Positions 32,491-39,801 of a stretch of 64,000 nucleotides of DNA are shown in pieces. The first letter of the stretch is position 1, and each line of letters begins with the position of its first letter. The translations under genes and the position numbers were made by a program. Source of the DNA: Bradyrhizobium quebecense (lineage in GTDB: Bacteria > Pseudomonadota > Alphaproteobacteria > Rhizobiales > Xanthobacteraceae); assembly GCF_013373795.3 (NCBI RefSeq), contig NZ_CP088022.1:7192001-7256000 (forward strand). The letters run 5' to 3'. The notes below the pieces were generated by a model. It was given only the letters and a program-made list of their open reading frames with translations, ran no database searches and was not told the DNA's origin.

Positions 32491-33048
32491 CTAGCTTCTC
32501 TGTGCGGGGAACGGCCGACCGACCACTGGTTCGAGCGGAAGCTTCAGCCCGTTTGCGACATAGGCGACCGTGCGATAGTAGCCTGCCATCATCAAGAGCT
32601 GCATGATCGCCTCGTCGGAAAAGCTCTCTTTCAGATCGGTCCAGAGCTGGTCGCTGACGTCGACAGTGTCGTGCAGTTCGTCAGCGAGACGAATAAGCAC
32701 CATATCGGTCGCTGACCAGTCTGCGTCGGTGTGATCGCCATAGACTGTCGCGTAGATCTGATCGTCACTCAGATCGGCTTGGCCGGCGAAGTAATGAACG
32801 CGCATGCCCCACTCGTAGGCACATCGGCATCGCGCGGTGACGCGCAGTAGCAATACTTCGCGCTGCCGAACAGTTAGGTGACTGGGCTCAAGGTAACTCA
32901 CAGCTCCCCGCGTCCAGCGCAACAGCATTCGCTCATCGCGGGCAAGGACGGTAAAGAGCTTGAATGGAGGCGACCACGAGGCAGGCATTCGGTCGAATAG
33001 CGCTTGCACGTTTGGTGCGTAGGGGGCCGTGACTGGTTCAATTCGCAT
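32491..33048 (-). CDS. Carboxymuconolactone decarboxylase-like protein (copy B)
   Basis: The 185-residue paralogue of the next gene reads HLTVRQREVLLLRVTARCRC, then AYEWGMRVHYFAGQADLSDD, with two cysteines as CRC rather than CxxC. The ATG at 33048 (MRIEPVTAPYAPNV) aligns with the start of copy A (MRIQPLIPPYSAEV), supporting this choice over an upstream start. It is divergent from a gutted LysR-type gene that was probably its regulator. Confidence 0.82.
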   Translation of the reverse strand: MRIEPVTAPYAPNVQALFDRMPASWSPPFKLFTVLARDERMLLRWTRGAVSYLEPSHLTVRQREVLLLRVTARCRCAYEWGMRVHYFAGQADLSDDQIYATVYGDHTDADWSATDMVLIRLADELHDTVDVSDQLWTDLKESFSDEAIMQLLMMAGYYRTVAYVANGLKLPLEPVVGRPFPAQRS

Positions 33049-33127
33049 GCGCCGTCCTCCAAGCGAAAAAGGAATAGCAGCGAGACAGGAATTATTCCAA
33101 TGCATGTGCTGGAATTACATTCTCGGT

Positions 33128-33485
33128 ATGAATGTCGAGCACTTCAATCTGAACTTGCTCCGGGTGTTGGACGCACTGCTGACCGAGCGTGCAGTCGGGC
33201 GGGCGGCGGTGCGGCTCGGTCGCTGCTATCGTCGCCCCGAGCTATCTCCAGGCGCTGCACATTGCTGCCGAAACCGACCTTGTCGCGTTTGTCCCGAGCA
33301 GGCTCGCAAGCCTGCTGGTTCATCGTCTGAATCTGATGATCGTCAAGCCGCCGTTCAATCCCGGAGTTGATGAGCAATTCCTCTTCTATCCGGCCACGGC
33401 GCAGCGCGACCGGGGCTCGCTTTGGTTTCGCTCTTTGATGATGAAGATATCGAAACCAGATCGGCCAGACAGACCGCGACGGTAA
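33128..33485 (+). pseudogene. LysR-type regulator remnant with internal deletion
   Basis: The frame starts MNVEHFNLNLLRVLDALLTE, the LysR HTH opening, and runs to about 33215. The middle of the gene is then missing and the frame changes. The second frame resumes inside the substrate-binding domain with VAPSYLQALHIAAETDLVAF, VPSRLASLLVHRLN and FNPGVDEQFLFYPATAQRD. About 180 residues of a normal 300-residue protein are absent. It sits divergent to the two decarboxylase-like genes, the usual place for a LysR regulator. Confidence 0.75.
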
Positions 33486-33740
33486 ATCTCCGGCTCACAC
33501 GAAGGAAAGTCCGCGATCGACGTTGCGGGTGCCCTTATTTGCTTGTGAGCAGATGAGTTCGCCGATCGACCGTGCTCTTCACCGCAATGCGCGCGCGATG
33601 GACAGGCGCGGTCACGCCTGCCGGCGGCGGGCCGGGCGCGCGCCGGCAAGGCTAATCCCGCAATTTTTAAGGTCAAGTATGGACAGTACCCACGGTCGAA
33701 GCGACTGATCGCACTGCTACGTCCGTCCGGGAGCGCTGAC

Positions 33741-34493
33741 TCAACCCGAGATAACTGCTACCCGGCCTCTGGACAGTGATGCAACCTGCCGTTCGCGGCC
33801 GTCCATCGAGGGGGCGCCCTCGATGCCGAACGTTGTGGCAAGTCCTCTAACGCCAGCAGGCGTCACGACGAGCGCGCGGCTATCCCGGACATGCTCAACC
33901 CAATCGTGCTCGAGAGCGTGATGAAGGATAGCAGCGCCGAGCGCCCCGGCCAGGTGCGGCCGGCGCTCGCTCCAGTCGAGACAGGGGCGACAGAACACTC
34001 GGCGCTTGGAGGCGAGGCGAAGATCAAAGCCGAACTCATCGAAGAATGACCGACCGGCATCGGTCAGTTGTCCGCCATCCTCGTCGAGCAGAATAAACGA
34101 CTGTTGGACAAGCCGGTCGGCGATCGCGACGGCGATGCGGCCGGCCATGTGGTCATAGCACGTGCGCGCATGTCGGAGCGTCTCTCCGCCGCGCCAGAGA
34201 TCGCGCCGGGCGGGCCCTTCCTGGGCCACGACCATGAGACCTTCCAGCACGCGCGCGACGTGCGGAGAGGCCAAGCGAAAATATCGTCGTCGGCCCCGCT
34301 TTGCGAGCGCAAGCAGTCCGGCGTCGCTGAGTTTCGCAAGATGGCCACTCGCAGTCTGCGGCGCCACGCCCGACACATAGGCGAGCTCCGAGGCGGTCAA
34401 CGTTCGGCCATCCATCAGCGCACTGAGCATGTTGGCGCGCGCCGGATCGCCGATGAGTGCCGCGACTTGGGCGATTTTGGGTCCCGTATCCAT
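33741..34493 (-). CDS. ArsR/SmtB-family transcriptional repressor
   Basis: The 250-residue product has an N-terminal winged helix (about 5-90: LIGDPARANMLSALMDGRTL, ELAYVSGVAPQTASGHLAKL, KRGRRRYFRLAS). A long C-terminal extension of about 150 residues has several cysteines (FCRPCLDW). Classical ArsR proteins are about 110 residues; this longer type is common next to efflux genes. It diverges from an MFS exporter with a 250-base gap holding a candidate operator. The signal is unknown. GGAGAAAG precedes the ATG. Confidence 0.88.
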   Translation of the reverse strand: MDTGPKIAQVAALIGDPARANMLSALMDGRTLTASELAYVSGVAPQTASGHLAKLSDAGLLALAKRGRRRYFRLASPHVARVLEGLMVVAQEGPARRDLWRGGETLRHARTCYDHMAGRIAVAIADRLVQQSFILLDEDGGQLTDAGRSFFDEFGFDLRLASKRRVFCRPCLDWSERRPHLAGALGAAILHHALEHDWVEHVRDSRALVVTPAGVRGLATTFGIEGAPSMDGRERQVASLSRGRVAVISG

Positions 34494-34664
34494 GTCTTTC
34501 TCCTACGCCGATGAGGACGCAGTGCCAAGCACGAATACTTCGGCCAAGACCGTAGTGTTTCTGCAAGACCGATTCAATCACGGGACATAGGTTGTCTGGA
34601 CACCACTAAGCCCAGCGAAAGGCATCGCCGCGACGGGACGAAAGATCGTCTCGCGGCTCCAAGT

Positions 34665-34682
34665 ATTCGATTGGCATCGAAT
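34665..34682. promoter_or_regulatory. Perfect inverted repeat, candidate ArsR operator
   Basis: ATTCGAT and ATCGAAT are exact inverted copies separated by TGGC. The site lies 62 bases before the MFS start, within the divergent region. ArsR-family operators are typically AT-rich inverted repeats of this form. Confidence 0.5.
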
Positions 34683-34743
34683 GACAATCGAAAAACGGGC
34701 TGGTCTGAGCCATCAAAATCTCACGGACAACCGAGTGTGATCA

Positions 34744-36168
34744 ATGCAAACAACTTCGCTCAGCACAAGGCAGCCGGAACAAGCCGGCTCTGACAGCGCG
34801 TCATCCCGTTCGCCTCTCCCCGCGGCGCTGGCGCTTGCCGCCACGAGCCTCGGCCTCGGCGTCGTGCAGCTGGACATCACCATCGTTAATACAGCGCTGA
34901 GCAGCATCAGCACCTCGCTCGGCGGCAGCGTGGCCGAGCTGCAATGGGTGGTGACCGCCTATACCATCGCATTCGCTGCCTTCATTTTGACCGCTGGTGC
35001 GCTCGGTGATCGCGTTGGCGCCAAACGGATATTCATAGGGGGCTTCGTAATCTTCACGTTGGCTTCGCTCGCCTGCGCATTGGCTCCGTCGGCGATGTTC
35101 CTGATCGTTGCTCGCTCCGTGCAGGGCCTGGCGGCGGCAATCCTGGTGCCGAACTCGCTGACGCTCCTCAATCACGCCTATACCGATCCGAAGGCGCGCG
35201 GCCGCGCGGTCGGCTTCTGGGCCGCAGGTGCGAGCGTCGCACTGACTGCGGGGCCGCTAGTTGGCGGCGCGCTGATCGCGCTGATCGCGCTGGTCGGCTG
35301 GCGCGCGATCTTTCTTGTCAACTTGCCGATTGGCGCCGCCGGCCTCTGGCTCGCCTGGCGTTACGCCGAGGAGACGCCGCGGCTCGCGCAGCGCGAGATC
35401 GATCTGCCGGGACAGATCGCGGCGATCACAGCACTCGGTGGGCTGGCCGGCGCCCTGATAGAGGGCGGCGTGCTCGGCTGGAGCCATCCGCTCGTCATCA
35501 CGGGCTTCGCCGGGGCGGCCGTAATCGGACTCCTGTTCGTATGGCGCGAGGCGCGCGCGCTGCAACCAATGCTGCCGCTGTCGCTGTTCCGCCATCGCAT
35601 GTTCGCGCTGACTGCTCTGGTCGGGCTCCTCTTCAACATCGCCTTCTACGGCCTGATCTTCGTGCTCAGTCTCTACTTCCAGAACGTCAATGGCTGGTCG
35701 CCGTTCGCAACGGGCCTCGCCTTCGTGCCCATGATGGCCATGGTGCTCCCCGCCAACCTGATCGCCGCGTCGATCAGCGAGCGCCTTGGCGCGCCGCAAG
35801 CCATCGCGCTGGCTTGTATGATCACCGCCGCGGGCTGCGTTGCGCTGCTGCCTATGACCTCAGGCACCAGCTACTGGGCGATCGGCGCTCAGCTCATCAT
35901 CCTCGGCGGCGGGCTCGGCCTGCTCGTGCCGGCTTTGACTTCGACGTTGCTCGGTAGTGTCGAGAAATCGCGATCCGGCATCGCCGCGGGTGTATTGAAC
36001 GCGACGCGGCAGACCGGCAGCGTGCTTGGCGTTGCCCTGTTCGGTTCGCTGGTCGGAGGGAACAACACGTTCATGGCTGGCGCGCATGCCTCGCTCGTGA
36101 TATCGGCCGCTGTGTTGCTCGCAGGTGCGGTCGCGATCTTGCAGGGCCGAGCAAAGGAGGGACGATGA
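34744..36168 (+). CDS. MFS multidrug exporter, DHA2 (14-helix) type
   Basis: The 474-residue product belongs to the EmrB/QacA subfamily. Motif D1 is LDITIVNTALSSISTSL, motif A is GALGDRVGAKRIFIGG and motif C is ALTAGPLVGGAL, with fourteen predicted membrane helices. QWVVTAYTIAFAAFILTAGA is characteristic of the DHA2 group. It exports hydrophobic compounds with proton exchange; the substrate is not known. It is probably repressed by the divergent ArsR protein. Confidence 0.92.
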   Translation: MQTTSLSTRQPEQAGSDSASSRSPLPAALALAATSLGLGVVQLDITIVNTALSSISTSLGGSVAELQWVVTAYTIAFAAFILTAGALGDRVGAKRIFIGGFVIFTLASLACALAPSAMFLIVARSVQGLAAAILVPNSLTLLNHAYTDPKARGRAVGFWAAGASVALTAGPLVGGALIALIALVGWRAIFLVNLPIGAAGLWLAWRYAEETPRLAQREIDLPGQIAAITALGGLAGALIEGGVLGWSHPLVITGFAGAAVIGLLFVWREARALQPMLPLSLFRHRMFALTALVGLLFNIAFYGLIFVLSLYFQNVNGWSPFATGLAFVPMMAMVLPANLIAASISERLGAPQAIALACMITAAGCVALLPMTSGTSYWAIGAQLIILGGGLGLLVPALTSTLLGSVEKSRSGIAAGVLNATRQTGSVLGVALFGSLVGGNNTFMAGAHASLVISAAVLLAGAVAILQGRAKEGR

Positions 36169-36227
36169 AAGGGGGCAGGTCGAGCTTATGTGGTACCCCG
36201 CCGCCGCGGCAACATCCTCCGCTCCGA

Positions 36228-36563
36228 CTACCTTTGCACGTGAGCGATCGTAATTGTCCCGAGCAAGTTTCGTGTTGTCATAGCTGCGTGCCGCCGTCGC
36301 GATGCTGGCGCCACCATCGTCGGCAGATCGGCGCCAACGACTCCGGCTACGATTACAAAAGTCGTTATCGCGCCGTTCGTCGCGCCATGCATCCAGTCAC
36401 GGAGATCAATGCCGCAGCGACTCCGTTCCAGGATTGCGCGGATTACGGGAACTTGCCTGCGCTCGCGGTCGTCTCGCACACCAATAGCTCCATAACGGTG
36501 CCGTCGGAGCGTTGCACCCTTGCTATCATCCGGCGCCGCTTGCAATACAGTCTCAATTCGCAC
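36228..36563 (-). pseudogene. VIT1/CCC1-family transporter remnant
   Basis: The minus-strand frame contains LRDWMHGATNGAITTFVIVA followed by GVVGADLP. This matches the first transmembrane helix of VIT1/CCC1 iron/manganese transporters (usual form: RD-x-x-x-GANDGIVTTFAVVAG). After this helix the likeness stops and no further helices appear in any frame. The flanking residues on both sides are unrelated. It fills the gap between the MFS gene and the metal ATPase. I read it as a deleted fragment; a short chance match is less likely given about 20 aligned residues. Confidence 0.5.
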
Positions 36564-36581
36564 TTCCGCTAATCACTACCA

Positions 36582-36595
36582 TTGATTTCGGTCAA
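36582..36595 (+). promoter_or_regulatory. FixK/FNR-type box upstream of the P1B-5 ATPase
   Basis: TTGATTTCGGTCAA matches the TTGAY-N4-RTCAA anaerobox palindrome bound by FNR/FixK proteins. Its centre is at 36588.5, so a class II promoter would start near 36630 with TATTTG (36621-36626) as the -10 element. The ATG follows at 36663 after a CCGGGGGA ribosome-binding site. A second partial match (TTGATTTGGCGCCAA) begins at 36606. Confidence 0.6.
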
Positions 36596-36662
36596 ATCAG
36601 CGTACTTGATTTGGCGCCAATATTTGCATGCGATCTCGCTCTATCCTCCGGGGGACACTTGG

Positions 36663-38960
36663 ATGTCGGGGCTACTGACTGAAAGGATGTTTCGACGAGC
36701 ATTGATTGCGATAGCGCTTGGCGGGCTCGCTTTTGGAGTTGTGGCCTGGGCCAAGGGGCGGAGCGATGTTGCAAATTGGTGTTGGGGCGCCGGCACTTTT
36801 CCGGTGGTATTAGGTCTATTGATTTCTATGATCCGCGACTTCTTGGCGGGTCGTATTGGGGTGGATTCGGTCGCCTTCGTCTCAATGTCGGGCGCGCTCG
36901 TGCTCGGTCAGAATTTGGCCGGCATCGTCGTCGCCATCATGTACGCGGGCGGAAATCTGCTTGAGGACTTTGCGGTCGCACGGGCTGAGCGTGATCTTAG
37001 GTCGTTAATTGATAGAGCACCAAGAATTGCCCATCGTTGCATCGACTCGATTATCGATGACGTGCCTATCGAGCAAGTCGTAGTAGGTGATTGCATTCTC
37101 GTTCGCGCGGGCGAGGTCATACCTGTCGATGGGTTCATAACCAGCCAGCTGGCCACGATCGATGAGGCGGCACTTACCGGGGAGTCGATTCCGGTTTCCC
37201 GTCAAGCTGGTGAACTCGCTCGAAGCGGCTCGCTCAACGCTGGAGATACATTTGAACTCCGCGCATCCGCCCCGGCAAGCGAAAGTACCTATGCGGGCAT
37301 TGTCCGCATGGTCAGTGCGGCGCAGACGGCAAAGTCGCCATTCATACGCCTGGCAGACCGCTTTGCGCTGCTGCTCTTGCCGATCACGCTGGCAATTGCT
37401 GGCGGCGCCTGGTTCTTCTCTGACGATCCTGTCCGCGGACTTGCCGTGCTGGTCGCAGCAACGCCATGCCCGCTTATTCTGGCGGCGCCGGTCGCCTTCA
37501 TCTCGGGGGTCGCACAGGCCGCAAAGCGCGGAATTCTCATCAAAGGCAGTGGGCCGCTCGAAGCGCTCGCTCGCACTCATACGGTGATGTTCGATAAGAC
37601 GGGTACGCTGACGGTCGGCGGGGCGCGGCTCGTTGCAATTGAGGTCGCTCCCGCCCAAAGCGCTGACGAAGTTCTGCGGATCGCAGGTTCCTTGGAACAA
37701 GGCTCACATCATGTAGTCGCTGCGGCGATCGTCGAAGCGGCCATGGGGAAGGGGCTCAAGCTCACTATTCCATCCGAAGTCCGAGAGACCATGGGCTCTG
37801 GTTTGGAAGGTGTGGTTGACGGACAGACTGTTCGAGCGGGCTCGTATCAAATGGTCCATGGGGCTCGCAAGCCGGAGACCTGGGCGTCTCGGGCCCTGAG
37901 ACGTGCGACATGGCGCTCCGCGCTGAGTGTATTTGTCGCCGTAGATGGACGCACAATCGGCGCAGTATTGCTCGCTGACGAGCTTCGACGCGAGACGCCG
38001 CGCGCCGTACAATCGCTGCGAGCGGCCGGAGTTGCGCGGATCGTCATGGTGACGGGCGATCGAGCGGACGCCGCGGAGACGATCGGCGCCGCGCTTGATC
38101 TCGATGCGGTTCTTGCTGAACGGGAGCCGGCCGACAAGGTCGATGCCGTCGCAACCGAGCAGCGCCAAAGCCCCACCGTGATGGTCGGTGACGGTATCAA
38201 TGATGCGCCTGCGTTGGCGGCAGCTAACGTCGGCATCGCCATGGGGGCCCGCGGTGCAAGTGCTTCGTCGGAAGCAGCCGATGTTGTAATTCTCGTCGAT
38301 CGTCTCGATCGAGTTTCCGATGCCGTCGCCATCGCACGGCGTACCCGCGGCATCGCGCTGCAGAGCATAGTTTGCGGAATGGCACTCTCTGGATTGGCAA
38401 TGTGCTTTGCCGCCGTCGGCCTGTTGCCGCCAATCGCAGGTGCTTTGACGCAGGAAGCCATCGATGTTGCGGTGATCCTCAATGCGTTGCGCGCGCTGAC
38501 TTCCGGCCACAAGTTTGGTCATAAAAAAATGCCGGCGGCTGCAGCTACAGCGCTGCGCCAGGACCACGAGCGAATGGAGCCGACGCTCGACCGGCTGAGA
38601 GAAATTGCGGATGCGCTTGATGCCGTTGAGGGAGCAGGAGCGGTGACGCTGATTTCCGAAGCTGACGATATCGTTTCGAGGCAGATCGCCGAACATGAGC
38701 GCGACGATGAAAGTGTCGTGTATCCGCGCGTCGCTAAATTTTTGGGAAATCGCCACGGGCTAGGGGCAATGAGCCGAGCGCACCGCGAGATCATACACAT
38801 GGCGCGACTTCTGCGTCGGCTCACCGATGGCCTCACTCCCCCGGATACGGACCATTACCTGATTAGGGACGCGCAGCGCGTCATTGAGGGGATTGAAGCG
38901 CTTGTGCGTATCCATAATGCCCAGGAGGAAGATATCTACGAGCAAGCCATTGGAGCTTAG
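36663..38960 (+). CDS. P1B-5-type heavy-metal ATPase with C-terminal hemerythrin domain
   Basis: The 765-residue pump has an actuator domain (DEAALTGESIPVSRQ), the membrane metal-site motif ATPCPLILAAP (Thr267-Pro-Cys-Pro), the phosphorylation site MFDKTGTLT (Asp311), an SHHVVAAAI segment and the hinge VMVGDGINDAPALA. QEAID lies in a late membrane helix. Residues about 617-765 form a hemerythrin-like domain with histidines and acids in QDHERMEP, EHERDDESVVYP, HREIIHM and HNAQEEDIYE. TPCP, QExxD and a hemerythrin tail together define the P1B-5 class, typified by Sinorhizobium Nia (iron/nickel export). No N-terminal CxxC domain is present. Codon use looks less GC-rich than the flanks. The start at 36663 follows GGGGGA. 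Confidence 0.9.
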   Translation: MSGLLTERMFRRALIAIALGGLAFGVVAWAKGRSDVANWCWGAGTFPVVLGLLISMIRDFLAGRIGVDSVAFVSMSGALVLGQNLAGIVVAIMYAGGNLLEDFAVARAERDLRSLIDRAPRIAHRCIDSIIDDVPIEQVVVGDCILVRAGEVIPVDGFITSQLATIDEAALTGESIPVSRQAGELARSGSLNAGDTFELRASAPASESTYAGIVRMVSAAQTAKSPFIRLADRFALLLLPITLAIAGGAWFFSDDPVRGLAVLVAATPCPLILAAPVAFISGVAQAAKRGILIKGSGPLEALARTHTVMFDKTGTLTVGGARLVAIEVAPAQSADEVLRIAGSLEQGSHHVVAAAIVEAAMGKGLKLTIPSEVRETMGSGLEGVVDGQTVRAGSYQMVHGARKPETWASRALRRATWRSALSVFVAVDGRTIGAVLLADELRRETPRAVQSLRAAGVARIVMVTGDRADAAETIGAALDLDAVLAEREPADKVDAVATEQRQSPTVMVGDGINDAPALAAANVGIAMGARGASASSEAADVVILVDRLDRVSDAVAIARRTRGIALQSIVCGMALSGLAMCFAAVGLLPPIAGALTQEAIDVAVILNALRALTSGHKFGHKKMPAAAATALRQDHERMEPTLDRLREIADALDAVEGAGAVTLISEADDIVSRQIAEHERDDESVVYPRVAKFLGNRHGLGAMSRAHREIIHMARLLRRLTDGLTPPDTDHYLIRDAQRVIEGIEALVRIHNAQEEDIYEQAIGA

Positions 38961-39478
38961 TTGCGAGCACGATAAGTGAAGATATTTCCTGGACACGTCA
39001 GGCGGCTCTCGTGTGGGTCCAATGACCTCTAATGGAATAATCCAGCCGTGCTCCCGCCCTGCCAGTAAGAGAAACTGGCATGCGGCGTTGCTCCAATTGA
39101 CCGCCGCTCAGGCTGGAGCGGTGGTCGCGGGCTACTTTGCATGGGGTTGTTTTCGATATTTTGCTGGAAGCCGCGGCCGCCGGGGGCGATCGACCCTTGC
39201 CGGCGCGCCGGTAACCTTAATTTTCCGTTTCGATTGTCGATAAAGTTTTATCGATTATCCTGGTGACACTTGAGCGGTGTGACGAACCGCACGACGAGGG
39301 GCACAGCCGAGTGGCTTGACGACCTCTCTGGAATCGAAGGGTGGGCAGAGCGCAGTGCCAGCCACCTTTCGGGCTGTCCGGCTGCGGCCGGCGGGGCAAA
39401 TCAATTCTGAAGTGCATTTGATTGCCAGGTTGCGGTGCATGTCGCGCCGCATGATGCTTCTCAATTGGGATTTCCAAG
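38961..39478. other. Intergenic region after the metal ATPase
   Basis: I find no convincing gene here. One short frame (39013-39243) lacks recognisable features. The clearest structure is the inverted repeat at 39237-39254. The region may hold decayed sequence like the VIT1 remnant on the other side of the ATPase. Confidence 0.45.
39237..39254. promoter_or_regulatory. Perfect AT-rich inverted repeat
   Basis: TCGATAAA and TTTATCGA are exact inverted copies separated by GT, in an AT-rich patch between GC-rich stretches. It could be an operator or a small hairpin; no partner gene is certain. Confidence 0.4.
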
Positions 39479-39589
39479 ATGACGTTCGCGCATTTCTTGA
39501 TCGCGGCCGGTGGCGGCTTTTTGCTGCTGGCAGGCTTCGTCGCATTTGCCCTCTGGAGAAACGCACTCCATTCGACGGCGCGGATTTAG
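39479..39589 (+). CDS. Candidate 36-residue membrane peptide
   Basis: The frame begins MTFAHFLIAAGGGFLLLAGF and continues VAFALWRNALHSTARI. It forms a single hydrophobic helix of about 20 residues with a glycine-rich core, then a short basic tail, as expected of a small bitopic membrane protein. No strong ribosome-binding site precedes it (GGGATTTCCAAG). It is downstream of the metal ATPase but 518 bases away. I do not recognise a family; chance is possible. Confidence 0.35.
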   Translation: MTFAHFLIAAGGGFLLLAGFVAFALWRNALHSTARI

Positions 39590-39801
39590 CAACAGGCGAG
39601 ATTTAGTTCCGACGGCCTCGCTCTGGGGACGAGCGAAGCCGGCGGGATGGCCGCACCGCCGCGCGGCCTGACAGCCGAGCACCGCGCCTACAACCTACCC
39701 CTGGGCGACGCGTGCTCGGCTGTTCACTTTCCGACCAACCTTCGCTGTTCGAAACATGAATGGCGTGAACGCAATTCCTTCGGTTCGCCGCATGACCTCC
39801 A

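Noticed and set aside
33486..33740. Short open frames between the LysR remnant and the ArsR gene
   Set aside because: No motif, no ribosome-binding site and arginine-rich composition; treated as non-coding.
36165..36572. 135-residue plus-strand frame after the MFS gene
   Set aside because: No recognisable features. The opposite strand of the same stretch holds the VIT1-like segment.
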